From contig JAVCCE010000057.1 in NCBI GenBank assembly GCA_030765645.1, positions 1 to 64,000 of the forward strand: a stretch of 64,000 nucleotides of DNA, in the 5' to 3' direction. Made by a program: the position numbers and the translations under genes. Positions 26,526 to 35,762 of the stretch are shown in pieces (the first letter of the stretch is position 1; the number at the start of each line of letters is the position of its first letter). Origin of the DNA: Candidatus Hinthialibacter antarcticus (GTDB lineage: Bacteria > Hinthialibacterota > Hinthialibacteria > Hinthialibacterales > Hinthialibacteraceae). Below the pieces are notes generated by a model. It searched no databases, had not been told where the DNA came from, and saw only the letters and a program-made list of their open reading frames with translations.

Positions 26526-26553
26526 TCAATTTGTCACGATCACAAATCGAATA

Positions 26554-26637
26554 CAGGTGCGGGTACGTCTCTCTTCGCTTCGGTGCGGGCTTACATGCCC
26601 TTATGCACAGGCGCTCATAGAGGCGCACCCGCACCTG
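26554..26637. repeat. Dispersed hairpin repeat, family 1, complete copy
   Basis: 84 bp. The ends CAGGTGCGGGTACG and CGCACCCGCACCTG pair at 13 of 14 positions. Internal blocks (TCTCTTCGCTTCGGTGCGGGCTT, split as TCTCTTCGCTTCGG and TGCGGGCTT; CACAGGCGCTCA) match the inverse of 19976-20055. Compared with that copy the arms differ but remain complementary. Confidence 0.8.
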
Positions 26638-26742
26638 TTTCATAGATTGCGTATAGAATGAAATGAGTTGAAATGACTTTCCCCGCTGATCCCGCCCTTC
26701 GCTTCTACCAGACGGGCGCGGCTGGTGATACCATACGCCATC

Positions 26743-27705
26743 ATGACGGCGGCGCATTTATCTATCGAATCCATCGGCGCGTTTTACCGCATCCCCAGCA
26801 AGCCTTCCGGCCCGCGGTGGACGCTGGAGGAGTCGTATGAATTTTGCCGCAACCTGACCACCTCGCATTACGAGAATTTCCCGGTCGGTTCGATGATGCT
26901 GCCCAAGGCCAAGCGGCGCTTTGTGTATCCGATTTACGCCTTCGCCCGCATTTCCGACGACTTTGCCGATGAAGACCAATACGAAGGCAAGCGGCTCGAT
27001 TTTCTCGACGAGTGGGAGCGCCGCCTGTCGGCCTGCGTCGAAGGCGAGGCCGATGACCCAGTGTTTATCGCTCTGGCGGACGCGCTCAAACAACTCGATT
27101 TGCCCGTGCAATTGTTTCGCGATCTGTTGCACGCCTTCAAACGGGATGTCACCGTCAAGCGCTATGAAACGCTGGACGACGTCAACGAAATGTATTGCCG
27201 TTACTCAGCGAACCCGGTCGGTCGGTTGATCCTTCATTTGTTTGATTACCGCGATGAAGAATTGCACATTCTCTCTGACCACATCTGCACGGCCTTACAA
27301 CTCGCCAATTTCTGGCAGGACGTTGCGGTCGATCTCAAGAAAGACCGCATCTATATTCCGATCCGGGAAATCAAAGCGGCAGGCTATAGCGTGGACGAAT
27401 TGTTCGCGCGGGTGTACGATGATCGGCTGGAAGGAATCATGCGCAGTCTGGTCAAGCGCACCTGGGATTTATTCGACCAGGGGTATCCGTTAGTGGAGCG
27501 CGTCGCCTGGCCTCTATCGGCGGAACTGCGCTTTACCTGGATGGGAGGCGTGACCATTTTAAAAGGCGTGGTTGACAACGGCTTCAACGTCGTCGAAAAC
27601 CGCCCCGCGCATTCGAAATGGGATTTCATGCGACTTGCCGCGCGGGCGGCGCTGCCTATCGGCGGCGTACGCAAACGTTGGCATAATACATTTACGAAAT
27701 TATAA
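26743..27705 (+). CDS. hpnC: Hydroxysqualene synthase HpnC
   Basis: 320 aa from ATG; a GTG 18 nt upstream is the alternative and neither has a strong ribosome site. A trans-isoprenyl diphosphate synthase family member with the two aspartate-rich motifs (ARISDDFADE and QDVAVDLKKDRIYIP). In the HpnCDE route HpnC turns presqualene diphosphate into hydroxysqualene. First gene of a three-gene operon; hpnD follows after 15 nt. The C-terminus (FNVVENRP, KRWHNTF) is typical of HpnC. Confidence 0.93.
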   Translation: MTAAHLSIESIGAFYRIPSKPSGPRWTLEESYEFCRNLTTSHYENFPVGSMMLPKAKRRFVYPIYAFARISDDFADEDQYEGKRLDFLDEWERRLSACVEGEADDPVFIALADALKQLDLPVQLFRDLLHAFKRDVTVKRYETLDDVNEMYCRYSANPVGRLILHLFDYRDEELHILSDHICTALQLANFWQDVAVDLKKDRIYIPIREIKAAGYSVDELFARVYDDRLEGIMRSLVKRTWDLFDQGYPLVERVAWPLSAELRFTWMGGVTILKGVVDNGFNVVENRPAHSKWDFMRLAARAALPIGGVRKRWHNTFTKL

Positions 27706-27720
27706 ACTGGAGCATGGGTT

Positions 27721-28581
27721 TTGGGCGTCGCTGAAACAGTCGAAGAAAAGACAAAACAGAGCAAGACCAATTTTTATTATTCCTTCCTGTTCTTGCCGGA
27801 AGTGAAACGCCGCGCCATGTTCACGGTGTATTCGTTCTGTCGCCATACCGACGACATCGTCGATGAAATCGAAGACAAAGACGAAGCCCGCCGCGTGTTA
27901 GACGACTGGCGCCGTCAACTCGACCAGTGTTATGAAGGCGACGCCAAAGACCCCATCCTGATTGGGCTGCAAGAAATGAATCAGCACTTTCATTTACCCA
28001 AAGAGTATTTTCATTTGCTCATCCAAGGGTGCGAGATGGACCTGGTCAAGAAACGCTATGCGACCTTCGATGAGTTGTATCAATATTGCTATCATGTCGC
28101 CTCGGTGGTCGGGCTAATTTGCATCGAAATATTCGGCTATCGCAGCGAACAAGCCAAAGAATACGCCGTGAATTTAGGCATGGCCCTACAACTGACCAAC
28201 ATCATGCGTGATGTGGGAGAAGATGCGCGCAATGGCCGCATCTATCTACCGGGAGAAGACCTGGAGCGGTTCAACTATCCAGAAGAAAAATTGATGAACG
28301 AAACCTATTCTGACGAATTTATTGCGTTGATGCGACATCAGCAACAACGCGCTTCGGCGTATTACCAAAAAGCGCGTAGTTGTTATGACCGTCACGATCA
28401 TCCCATGCTGTTTCCCGCAGAAATCATGGGCAAAATTTATCATTCATTGCTTGTCCGTATTGTCGCCGCTGATTTCAACGTGTATCAGCAGCGCATTCGC
28501 GTTTCCAACTCGCGCAAGATGACGATTGCGCTGCGCGAATGGTTGGGCGCGCGCGTCCAGGGTGCATTTCAATGGTCGTAA
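27721..28581 (+). CDS. hpnD: Presqualene diphosphate synthase HpnD
   Basis: 286 aa. Condenses two farnesyl diphosphates into presqualene diphosphate. Aspartate-rich motifs CRHTDDIVDE and NIMRDVGEDARNGRIYLP are intact. The start is TTG with GGAG 9 nt upstream; the nearby ATG is out of frame. The rare start codon may lower expression relative to hpnC. It overlaps hpnE by 10 bases. Confidence 0.94.
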   Translation: MGVAETVEEKTKQSKTNFYYSFLFLPEVKRRAMFTVYSFCRHTDDIVDEIEDKDEARRVLDDWRRQLDQCYEGDAKDPILIGLQEMNQHFHLPKEYFHLLIQGCEMDLVKKRYATFDELYQYCYHVASVVGLICIEIFGYRSEQAKEYAVNLGMALQLTNIMRDVGEDARNGRIYLPGEDLERFNYPEEKLMNETYSDEFIALMRHQQQRASAYYQKARSCYDRHDHPMLFPAEIMGKIYHSLLVRIVAADFNVYQQRIRVSNSRKMTIALREWLGARVQGAFQWS

Positions 28582-29918
28582 GCGCACTTATTATCGGTGG
28601 GGGATTTGCGGGACTTTCCGCCGCCGTTCAATTGGTTGACGCGGGCTTGCGCGTTACGTTGCTCGAAAAAAAATCGCACCTCGGCGGTCGGGTCTATTCC
28701 ATTCCAGACCGCGAAAGCGGCGATTGGATCGATAATGGCCAACATGTGTTGATGGGTTGCTATCACGAAACGCTAGAACTCATGCGCCGCATCGGGACTC
28801 TCGAGTCAGTGCGGTTCCAAAAAACATTATCAGTTTCCTATCGCGGCATGGACGCAGGCGCCGACCTGCTGCATTGCCCTGTCTTGCCGGGCCCGCTTCA
28901 TTTATTGGCCGGGCTGAAAAAAATGCAGTCGCTCAGTTTTAGCGACAAACTGGCGGCGTTGCGCTATGGCTTGTCGCTGAAATTACACGGCGCTCGCAAA
29001 GACGAAACCATCCATCAAATGTCATCGCGCCTGCGCCAACCCTCGGCGATTCGCCAGCGGCTTTGGGACCCGATTGCGCTCTCAGCGATGAATGAAGAAA
29101 CCGCCTCCGCCGACGCGGGGGTGTTTGCGCGCGTATTGAAAGACGCCTTCTTTGGTAAGGCGCGCGACTCGCGCTTGGGGCTTCCCATAAAGCCGCTAAG
29201 CGAAATGCACGGCGAGTCAGCGATCAATTATCTGCTCAAACACGAAGGCCGCGTCGAACTCAACGCCAAAGCCAAAGCCTTCGACTGGGACCAATCGCGC
29301 ATCAAAGGCGTTGCGCTCGCGAACGGCGAGCATATTCAATGCGACTTGTGCATTAATGCCACGCCGCCCAGCGCGTTACAAAAAATGCTGTTGGCTTCAG
29401 GACTCGAAACCATGATCTCAGCGCCGGACCTGGGGACGTCGCCGATCTTGAGTTTGTATCTCTGGTTTGATGAAGAAGTCGCTGATGAAGATTTCTGCTG
29501 TCTTCAACAATCGACCTTTGAATGGGCGTTTCACCGCAAGCGATTTATGAACGAGGGCGAACACGCGAAGCCTTGCGTGTGCCTGGTCGCCAGCGCGGCC
29601 CGGCGCCTGGACGGGCTTTCACGCGAGGAGATCATCCGCCGCGGCATGGACGACCTGCGCCGCGCGTATGGGACGCGCGTCCCCGAACAGCCGACGCAAG
29701 CGACGGTGTTTTGGGAAAAAGAAGCGACCTTCTCTTGTACGCCGGAGAACAACAAAAAACGCCCAGCGGCCAAGACGGCGTTGAAGAATTTTTTCCTGGC
29801 GGGCGATTGGACGCAGACCGGACTGCCCGCAACCATCGAAGGCGCCGTGCGCAGCGGCAATAACGCCGCAAAAGCCGCGTTGACTTACCTCAAAGAAAAA
29901 GAACGCTCGCGGTTTTAG
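28572..29918 (+). CDS. hpnE: Hydroxysqualene dehydroxylase HpnE
   Basis: 448 aa FAD-dependent amine-oxidase-fold enzyme. Dinucleotide motif ALIIGGGFAGLSAAVQLVDAG at the N-terminus, GGRVYS after it, and the C-terminal FLAGDWTQTGLPATIEGAVRSG that closes the FAD site. It reduces hydroxysqualene to squalene, completing the pathway. Start overlap with hpnD means coupled translation. No squalene-hopene cyclase gene is in the window, so the end product (hopanoid or other) cannot be told. Confidence 0.94.
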   Translation: MVVSALIIGGGFAGLSAAVQLVDAGLRVTLLEKKSHLGGRVYSIPDRESGDWIDNGQHVLMGCYHETLELMRRIGTLESVRFQKTLSVSYRGMDAGADLLHCPVLPGPLHLLAGLKKMQSLSFSDKLAALRYGLSLKLHGARKDETIHQMSSRLRQPSAIRQRLWDPIALSAMNEETASADAGVFARVLKDAFFGKARDSRLGLPIKPLSEMHGESAINYLLKHEGRVELNAKAKAFDWDQSRIKGVALANGEHIQCDLCINATPPSALQKMLLASGLETMISAPDLGTSPILSLYLWFDEEVADEDFCCLQQSTFEWAFHRKRFMNEGEHAKPCVCLVASAARRLDGLSREEIIRRGMDDLRRAYGTRVPEQPTQATVFWEKEATFSCTPENNKKRPAAKTALKNFFLAGDWTQTGLPATIEGAVRSGNNAAKAALTYLKEKERSRF

Positions 29919-29945
29919 TCATCGCTGTTTCATTCGGTCTTGTAG

Positions 29946-29996
29946 AGATGGAGGCGTCTTTTATTGCTTCGGTGCGGGCTTATCGCCCCGCCTCGT
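29946..29996. repeat. Partial family 1 repeat
   Basis: GCTTCGGTGCGGGCTTATCGCCCC matches half of the 26554 copy (shared block GCTTCGGTGCGGGCTTA); the other half is missing. Located after the squalene operon. Confidence 0.5.
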
Positions 29997-30112
29997 TAAT
30001 CACTAGGGATTTTCATTTGACTTACTTGATGCATCATTTATGATGCTCTTACCCATCCTGGTCGTTCTCACCCGTGTAACCAAAATATTCCGAACAAATT
30101 AAAGGATAGTAA

Positions 30113-31579
30113 ATGAAGAACCTTGCCCTTACTCGCAATATGCTTTTTACAGCAATGACATTTTTAATCGTGGCCGTTTGTCTTACTGCCGACGCAAGCA
30201 ATCAATGGGACCGTTTTCGCGGGCCGAATGGAAGCGGCGTAGCAGAAGGTGCGAACCCGCCTGTCGAATTTGGAGCAGACAAAAATCTTCAGTGGAAGGC
30301 CGAGTTGCCCAAAGGCCAATCGTCGCCTGTGATGTGGAACGATAAGATTTTTATCACCGGATTCGAAGATTCAAAATTGATCACTGTTTGTATTGACCGC
30401 AAAACAGGCAATGCGCTTTGGAAGAAAGCCTTTGCCGTCGACAAGGTTGAATCTCATCATTCTCAAAACAGCCCGGCGAGTTCGTCGCCCGCCGTTGATA
30501 GCGAACATGTGTATATCTATTTCGGGTCTTATGGAATGCTGTGTTACGACCATGACGGCGCCGAAGTCTGGACGACGCCGGTCCGTACGCCGATGAACAT
30601 GCACGGTACGGCGACCTCTCCGGTACTGTACAAAGATTTCGTCTACTTGATTCACGACAGCCTCGACGGCGACTCGTATCTCTTAGCGTTAAACAAAAAC
30701 GACGGCTCAGAGGCATGGAAAGCCAAGCGCGAAGTCTATAACCCCAACTGGTCGACGCCCTTGCTCTGGAGCAAAGGCTCCGGCGATGAACTGATTGTCT
30801 TAGGCGGCGGGCGCCTGACTTCGTACGACCCGCTTTCCGGCGAAGAACATTGGACGGTGGACGGGTTCGGCGCGGCGATCCCCATCCCAATCGTGGGCGG
30901 CGACTATTTGTTAGCCAGTACGTTGTCTGCCACAGAATCTGACTCAAAAGTAAATTATTTTTCGTGGAACTATTTTGTGAAATTCGATGAGAATGGCGAC
31001 CAGTTGGTTTCCGCCGAAGAGATTCCCGATGACGTTATGATTACAATGGACCCCGATTTGCCTGAGGGTAAAATGCCCGCCGAAGGCATTATTGAATGGG
31101 TGGATCGCGACCAGAGCCGTTCAATGTCAGAAGAAGAACTGACCAATTTTATTAACCTGGTTTCATTGAATGTGCGCTCGTCAATCAAAGCGGTGAAGTC
31201 TGACGGCAAAGGGAAGAACGAAGTGGTTTGGAAATATGAACGCTCGATTCCTTACATGCCTTCCAGCATCTATGTCGACGGTCTCGTCTATCTCTGCAAG
31301 GCGGGCGGGGTTGTTACATGCCTGGACGCAAAAACCGGCGAAGAGGTCTATCGAAAACGATTGGGCGTCAAGGAAAATTATTCGTCGTCTCCTGTCTCCG
31401 CGAACGGGCGTATTTATATCTCATCACAGGCTGGAAAAATCACCGCATTCACAACAGGTCGCGAGCCGGAAGTTTTAGGGACGAACGATTTGGGCGAAGG
31501 CGTCAACGCGACGCCGATGATTGCAGACGACGCAATCTATGTGAGAACCGAAACCGCCTTATGGGCGTTTGGTAAATGA
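30113..31579 (+). CDS. Secreted PQQ-like beta-propeller with EF-hand insert
   Basis: 488 aa. Signal peptide about 1-29 (FTAMTFLIVAVCLTADAS). The propeller begins WDRFRGPNGSGVAEG, a hallmark of the PQQ-like outer-membrane-associated proteins of planctomycete-type genomes. Blades with TGNALWKKAF, NDGSEAWKAKR, SGEEHWTV and TGEEVYRKRLG follow. Between blades lies an insertion of two EF-hand loops: DENGDQLVSAEE (DNA about 30986-31021) and DRDQSRSMSEEE (about 31103-31138), both with acids at positions 1 and 3 and Glu at 12. Calcium binding is likely. No PQQ-dehydrogenase catalytic set was recognised, so function is unknown. Confidence 0.85.
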   Translation: MKNLALTRNMLFTAMTFLIVAVCLTADASNQWDRFRGPNGSGVAEGANPPVEFGADKNLQWKAELPKGQSSPVMWNDKIFITGFEDSKLITVCIDRKTGNALWKKAFAVDKVESHHSQNSPASSSPAVDSEHVYIYFGSYGMLCYDHDGAEVWTTPVRTPMNMHGTATSPVLYKDFVYLIHDSLDGDSYLLALNKNDGSEAWKAKREVYNPNWSTPLLWSKGSGDELIVLGGGRLTSYDPLSGEEHWTVDGFGAAIPIPIVGGDYLLASTLSATESDSKVNYFSWNYFVKFDENGDQLVSAEEIPDDVMITMDPDLPEGKMPAEGIIEWVDRDQSRSMSEEELTNFINLVSLNVRSSIKAVKSDGKGKNEVVWKYERSIPYMPSSIYVDGLVYLCKAGGVVTCLDAKTGEEVYRKRLGVKENYSSSPVSANGRIYISSQAGKITAFTTGREPEVLGTNDLGEGVNATPMIADDAIYVRTETALWAFGK

Positions 31580-31668
31580 TTGTTTGAAAGAGGATTTGGG
31601 CAGTGAGGCTTCGGGTGCGCTTACCGCACAGTATTTTGTCAAACCCTCTTAGGCGCTGGTTAAATCAT

Positions 31669-31745
31669 CAGGCTTGGGCGCATCTTCCGTGAGGGCTTTC
31701 ATGCCCTTAAGCAAGAGACGCACCCAAGCCTGTTATTTTTTTACG
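31669..31745 (+). terminator. Hairpin repeat (family 1 type) with T-run
   Basis: Arms CAGGCTTGGGCG and CACCCAAGCCTG pair at 11 of 12 positions around a 40-nt interior containing GGGCTTTCATGCCCTTAAGC, itself a hairpin. TTATTTTTTT follows, so it can terminate transcription after the PQQ-like gene. The interior is related to family 1 repeats. Confidence 0.65.
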
Positions 31746-31822
31746 ATAGAAGAATCTGAAATGGTATTCCATTTGACGCGAGTCGTTATTTGGTGATATC
31801 TTCCGCAATGGGAGAGTTCACC

Positions 31823-32476
31823 ATGAAACGAAAGTACATCATCGAAGCCAGCATCGCGGGAGTTGTGCTTGCTATTATATTTGCCTTAACGATCCCGCAT
31901 TTTCTTCATGTTCAAGCGCAAGGTAAGGCAGCCGCGATGCAAGCGTTTGGGAACCAAATCATTGATTCGATTGTAAAAGACAAAACTCATTTACATCAAT
32001 TGATGAATAAAATGAGTCAGGGGCAGGTTTTTGAAGGGAGTTCTACTTACCATCAAAGAAATGCTAGTAGAGGGCAACATTATTCAAAAACGTATGGGAT
32101 TTATATAGAAAACAATTTTGTGGCTGATGTGTTTCCTGATATTGAGAAATTGAATTGGGACTATAGCAATATTGGGATATCGGTTGTGTGTGCATATCCT
32201 TATGAATCAAACGGTATTAAGCATGAATCTGATTTTGAACAAGAACCTTTTTTAGTTTGGGTTGCAATTTGTGTTGGAAGAGAACTGAAGTTTCCGCCGC
32301 GCAAGTTTTTTAATGTGGAAGTCGGCGATGATGAATTCATGCAATTAAATAGGACCCATATTCCCTATAGCCCGTCAAATGGTCTCGACAGTTATGGCGA
32401 GTTTCTTTCGAGTACGGAGCCGTTCTGGCCTAAAAAGAAACCTGCATTCATGGAGCCGTCGCCGGAAGATGAGTGA
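31823..32476 (+). CDS. Pseudopilin-like protein, paralogue 3
   Basis: 217 aa. The start is set by GGGAGAG before ATG. N-terminus MKRKYIIEASIAGVVLAIIF then PHFLHVQAQGKAAAMQAFGNQI, the same class as the genes at 25039 and 25716. The C-terminal motif reads YSPSNGLDSYGEFLSS. The coding DNA is more AT-rich than its neighbours. The middle domain does not align obviously with the other two, so only both ends are conserved. Confidence 0.65.
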   Translation: MKRKYIIEASIAGVVLAIIFALTIPHFLHVQAQGKAAAMQAFGNQIIDSIVKDKTHLHQLMNKMSQGQVFEGSSTYHQRNASRGQHYSKTYGIYIENNFVADVFPDIEKLNWDYSNIGISVVCAYPYESNGIKHESDFEQEPFLVWVAICVGRELKFPPRKFFNVEVGDDEFMQLNRTHIPYSPSNGLDSYGEFLSSTEPFWPKKKPAFMEPSPEDE

Positions 32477-32555
32477 CTTTAAGGCAACTTCTCGCGGTAG
32501 GCTTTTTTTGTGTATAATCAACTCATGAAGTAAACAGTTGAATGGACTTGCCGAT

Positions 32556-32786
32556 ATGAATGCGAATGCAGAAAAAATTATGTTAGAAGCGCTCGAGTTG
32601 CCCCCTGGCGTTCGCGCGCTGATTGTGGAAAAACTGATCGAGAGTTTAGACGCCGCCCCGACGACTGAACTTTCGCCCGAATGGAAAGCCGAGATTCAAA
32701 AACGTTGTCAAGAAATTGATCGCGGCGCGGTTGAACTTCGCGATGTAGATGACGTGTTTAAGCAAGCGGCTCAGTCGTTGCCATGA
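32556..32786 (+). CDS. Addiction-module antitoxin (PF09720 type)
   Basis: 76 aa from the second start. The layout AEKIMLEALELPPGVRALIVEKLIESLD then LSPEWKAEIQKRCQEIDRGAVELRDVDDVF is the unstable-antitoxin family pattern: a short helical protein with a conserved LPP...L..LLESL and a W..EI.RR segment. A TTG 18 nt upstream is an alternative start. It is coupled to the toxin by an ATGA overlap. Confidence 0.88.
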   Translation: MNANAEKIMLEALELPPGVRALIVEKLIESLDAAPTTELSPEWKAEIQKRCQEIDRGAVELRDVDDVFKQAAQSLP

Positions 32787-33079
32787 AGAAAACCGTTTTT
32801 CATCCAGACGCCCAAACAGAAATGACTGAAGCGGCGATCTATTACGAATCTCTCCAACAAAACCTCGGCAAACGCTTTCTCGCCTCCGTCAAAGACAGCA
32901 TCCATCGCGTCCAAATCAATCCTGTGTTATATCCTGTAATTGAACTTGATGTCCGGCGGTGTCTTGTTCGTCCATTTCCCTTCGGCGTCATGTATCGAGA
33001 TATGCCCGGCAAGATTATTGTCGTCGCCGTGATGCACCTTCACCGGGAACCCGGTTATTGGAAAGACCGGAAAAACTAA
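32783..33079 (+). CDS. RelE/ParE-family toxin
   Basis: 98 aa. Features of ParE-like toxins: FHPDAQTEMTEAAIYYESLQQNLGKRFLASVKDSIHRVQINP, then RRCLVRPFPFGVMYRDMPGKIIVVAVMHLHREPGYWKDR, with the typical HxxRxPxYW C-terminus. The antitoxin precedes it in the usual order for this family. The cellular target is unknown. Confidence 0.9.
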   Translation: MKKTVFHPDAQTEMTEAAIYYESLQQNLGKRFLASVKDSIHRVQINPVLYPVIELDVRRCLVRPFPFGVMYRDMPGKIIVVAVMHLHREPGYWKDRKN

Positions 33080-33129
33080 AATAAACCTTATAACTTGCTA
33101 AAGATTGTCATGAATTTGGCGGAAAATAC

Positions 33130-33173
33130 TTGACAGAGTCAACTAATGCAGCCAAAATAGTTGACATGGTCAA
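33130..33173. promoter_or_regulatory. Paired TTGAC-N3-GTCAA operator and promoter of suf operon
   Basis: Two 13-bp palindromes, TTGACAGAGTCAA (33130-33142) and TTGACATGGTCAA (33161-33173), have centres 31 bp apart, close to three helical turns. The first contains a perfect -35 hexamer TTGACA; CAAAAT at 33153-33158 (17-bp spacing) can serve as -10. A bound dimer would block or steer RNA polymerase. Position before sufB suggests an iron-sulfur or redox regulator, for example of the Rrf2 family; the regulator gene is not in the window. Confidence 0.65.
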
Positions 33174-33288
33174 GTTTTTTTTAGACGCCCCAGGCTGATC
33201 CACAAGAGATTCACGATGGACCGGTATCGCGCTTGACCACTTAAACCAAGAAAATTCAGATAATAGTAACGTATAAAGGAGTCAGTTG

Positions 33289-34731
33289 ATGTCCTCATCT
33301 AACGAAACCATCCAGGACGCGCTACAAGAATATAAATACGGTTTCGTCACCGATGTCGAAGTGGAAGCGTTCCCAAAAGGGATCAACGAAGACATCGTCC
33401 GCATGATATCGGCCAAGAAAAACGAGCCGGAATTCATGTTGGAGTGGCGTTTGAAGGCTTTTCGCCATTGGTTGGAGATGAAAGAGCCGCAATGGCCCCA
33501 TTTTAAGTACGGCCCTATCGACTACCAGGACGCCTACTACTACGCCGCGCCTAAATCAGACAAAGACAAGCCCAAAAGCCTGGATGAAGTTGATCCTGAG
33601 ATTTTAGAAACCTACAACAAACTCGGCATCCCGCTGAAAGAACAAGAAGTGCTGGCGGGGGTTGCTGTGGATGCGGTGTTTGACAGTGTGTCTGTCCATA
33701 CATCGTATAAAGAGAAACTCGCAGAGTTGGGCATTATCTTCTGCTCGTTCTCAGAAGCCGTTTTGAATCATCCCGACCTGGTGAAGAAATACCTGGGTAC
33801 GGTGGTTCCGTATACGGACAACTTCTATGCGACGCTCAACTCCGCCGCATTCAGCGATGGCTCGTTTGTGTATGTGCCGAAGGGCGTACGCTGTCCGATG
33901 GAGCTCTCGACCTATTTTCGTATTAACGCCGAAAATACCGGACAGTTTGAGCGGACGCTGATCATCGCCGATGAGGGTTCGTATGTCAGTTATCTCGAAG
34001 GCTGCACCGCGCCGCAACGCAGCACCCAGCAGCTACACGCCGCAGTGGTCGAACTGGTTGCGCTCAAAGGCTCGACCATCAAGTATTCGACCGTACAGAA
34101 TTGGTACCCCGGCGATAAAGACGGCAACGGCGGCATTCTTAACTTCGTCACCAAGCGCGGCAAGGCGCTGGAAGATTCGAAAATCTCGTGGACGCAGGTC
34201 GAAACCGGTTCTGCGATTACGTGGAAATACCCCAGCTGCATCTTGCAGGGCGATAACGCAGTCGGTGAGTTTTATTCCGTTGCGTTGGCCAATAATCACC
34301 AGCAGGCCGATACCGGGACGAAGATGGTGCACATCGGCAAGAACACCAAGAGCACCATTATCTCAAAAGGCATTTCCGCCGGGCAGGGACAAAATACCTA
34401 CCGCGGCCAAGTCAAGATCATGAAGAACGCCGACGGCGCCCGCAACTATACCCAGTGCGACTCGATGTTGATGGGCGACCGCTGCGGAGCGCATACGTTC
34501 CCGTATATTGACGTACACAACAACACCGCTCACATCGAGCACGAAGCGACTACATCGAAGATCGGCGAAGACCAGATTTTCTATTGCCAACAGCGCGGGC
34601 TTTCGGAAGAAGATGCGGTCAACCTCATCGTTAACGGCTTTTGTAAGGAAGTGTTTCGCGAATTGCCGATGGAATTCGCCGTCGAAGCGCAGAAACTTCT
34701 CAGCATCAGCCTCGAAGGCAGCGTCGGGTGA
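33289..34731 (+). CDS. sufB: Fe-S cluster scaffold protein SufB
   Basis: 480 aa. Core of the SufBC2D scaffold that assembles iron-sulfur clusters in the cytoplasm. Recognisable segments: [103 protein letters not shown] and [20 protein letters not shown]. The ATG is chosen with AAAGGAG upstream. First gene of the suf operon. Confidence 0.98.
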   Translation: MSSSNETIQDALQEYKYGFVTDVEVEAFPKGINEDIVRMISAKKNEPEFMLEWRLKAFRHWLEMKEPQWPHFKYGPIDYQDAYYYAAPKSDKDKPKSLDEVDPEILETYNKLGIPLKEQEVLAGVAVDAVFDSVSVHTSYKEKLAELGIIFCSFSEAVLNHPDLVKKYLGTVVPYTDNFYATLNSAAFSDGSFVYVPKGVRCPMELSTYFRINAENTGQFERTLIIADEGSYVSYLEGCTAPQRSTQQLHAAVVELVALKGSTIKYSTVQNWYPGDKDGNGGILNFVTKRGKALEDSKISWTQVETGSAITWKYPSCILQGDNAVGEFYSVALANNHQQADTGTKMVHIGKNTKSTIISKGISAGQGQNTYRGQVKIMKNADGARNYTQCDSMLMGDRCGAHTFPYIDVHNNTAHIEHEATTSKIGEDQIFYCQQRGLSEEDAVNLIVNGFCKEVFRELPMEFAVEAQKLLSISLEGSVG

Positions 34732-34761
34732 TTTCACCCTTTCTTAAGCGATGGCGTAGTT

Positions 34762-34861
34762 CCTTCTCCCTCTGGGAGAAGGTTAGGATGAGGGTTAAAA
34801 AAGTTGCATTGTGAAAGTGCAATGTAAGCCCTCACCCCAGCCCTCTCCCAGTGGGAGAGGG
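34762..34861. repeat. Hairpin-rich repeat between sufB and sufC
   Basis: About 100 bp with three stems: CCTTCTCCC/GGGAGAAGG (34762-34782), CATTG/CAATG (34807-34824) and CCCTCTCCCA/TGGGAGAGGG (34841-34861). Non-coding. This is the look of a dispersed extragenic hairpin element, here inside an operon. The 238-nt gap is otherwise empty. Confidence 0.7.
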
Positions 34862-34969
34862 AGCCGAGTGTGCGACTTAGCCCCACTTTTTAAGGGGAAT
34901 GGCGCTGCAGGGGCAGGGGTAAATAGCGAAAGACAATCAAAAATATTGAAATCATACGGAGACAAAGAC

Positions 34970-35722
34970 ATGTTGTTAGACATTAAAAACCTTCATGCCT
35001 CAATCGACGGCAAGGAAATTTTGAAGGGCGTGAACCTGACCGTAAACCCCGGCGAAGTACACGCCATCATGGGGCCGAACGGCTCCGGCAAAAGTACGCT
35101 CTCGCAGGTGCTGGCGGGCAACGACGCCTACGAAGTCACGGCGGGCGAAATCATGTTCAATGGAAAAGACCTGCTCGAATTGGAACCGGACGAACGCGCC
35201 TGCGAAGGCATCTTTATGGCGTTTCAATATCCGGTTGAGATTCCCGGTGTGCAGAACAATTACTTTTTGAAGACCGCTTACAATGCGATTCGCAAATATC
35301 GCGGCCAAGAGGAAGTCGATGCGGTGACGTTTATCAAATTGCTGAAAGAAAAAGCCAAACTGGTTGATCTTGATGACAAACTGATGAAGCGAAATGTCAA
35401 CGAAGGCTTCTCGGGCGGCGAAAAAAAGCGCAATGAGATTTTCCAAATGGCGGTGTTGGACCCTCTTTTGGCGGTGCTGGATGAAACCGATTCCGGCCTC
35501 GACGTTGACGCGTTGCGCACGGTCGCGGGCGGCGTGGATAAATTGCGCGACGACAAGCGCGGCATTATTTGCATCACCCACTATCAGCGCATCCTCAATT
35601 ATCTGGAGCCGGACATTGTTCACATTCTCGCCAATGGCAAGATTGTGCGCACCGGCGGCAGCGACCTTGCCCATGAAGTCGAAGCGAAGGGCTACGCCTG
35701 GTTAGACGAAGGCGCAGCGTAA
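34970..35722 (+). CDS. sufC: Fe-S assembly ATPase SufC
   Basis: 250 aa ABC-type ATPase of the SufBCD complex. Walker A GPNGSGKST, Q-loop MAFQYPVEIPG, signature FSGGEKKRNEI, Walker B LAVLDETDSGLD and switch His in CITHYQR. The start is set by GGAG and homology; the in-frame upstream stretch is repeat DNA. Confidence 0.98.
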   Translation: MLLDIKNLHASIDGKEILKGVNLTVNPGEVHAIMGPNGSGKSTLSQVLAGNDAYEVTAGEIMFNGKDLLELEPDERACEGIFMAFQYPVEIPGVQNNYFLKTAYNAIRKYRGQEEVDAVTFIKLLKEKAKLVDLDDKLMKRNVNEGFSGGEKKRNEIFQMAVLDPLLAVLDETDSGLDVDALRTVAGGVDKLRDDKRGIICITHYQRILNYLEPDIVHILANGKIVRTGGSDLAHEVEAKGYAWLDEGAA

Positions 35723-35762
35723 GAAGTCCCGAAACGCGAACCTCGATGGAGACTGTTTGACT

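Noticed and set aside
35000-35674. 224-aa open frame antisense to sufC
   Set aside because: Shadow frame; no start signals and no homology recognised.
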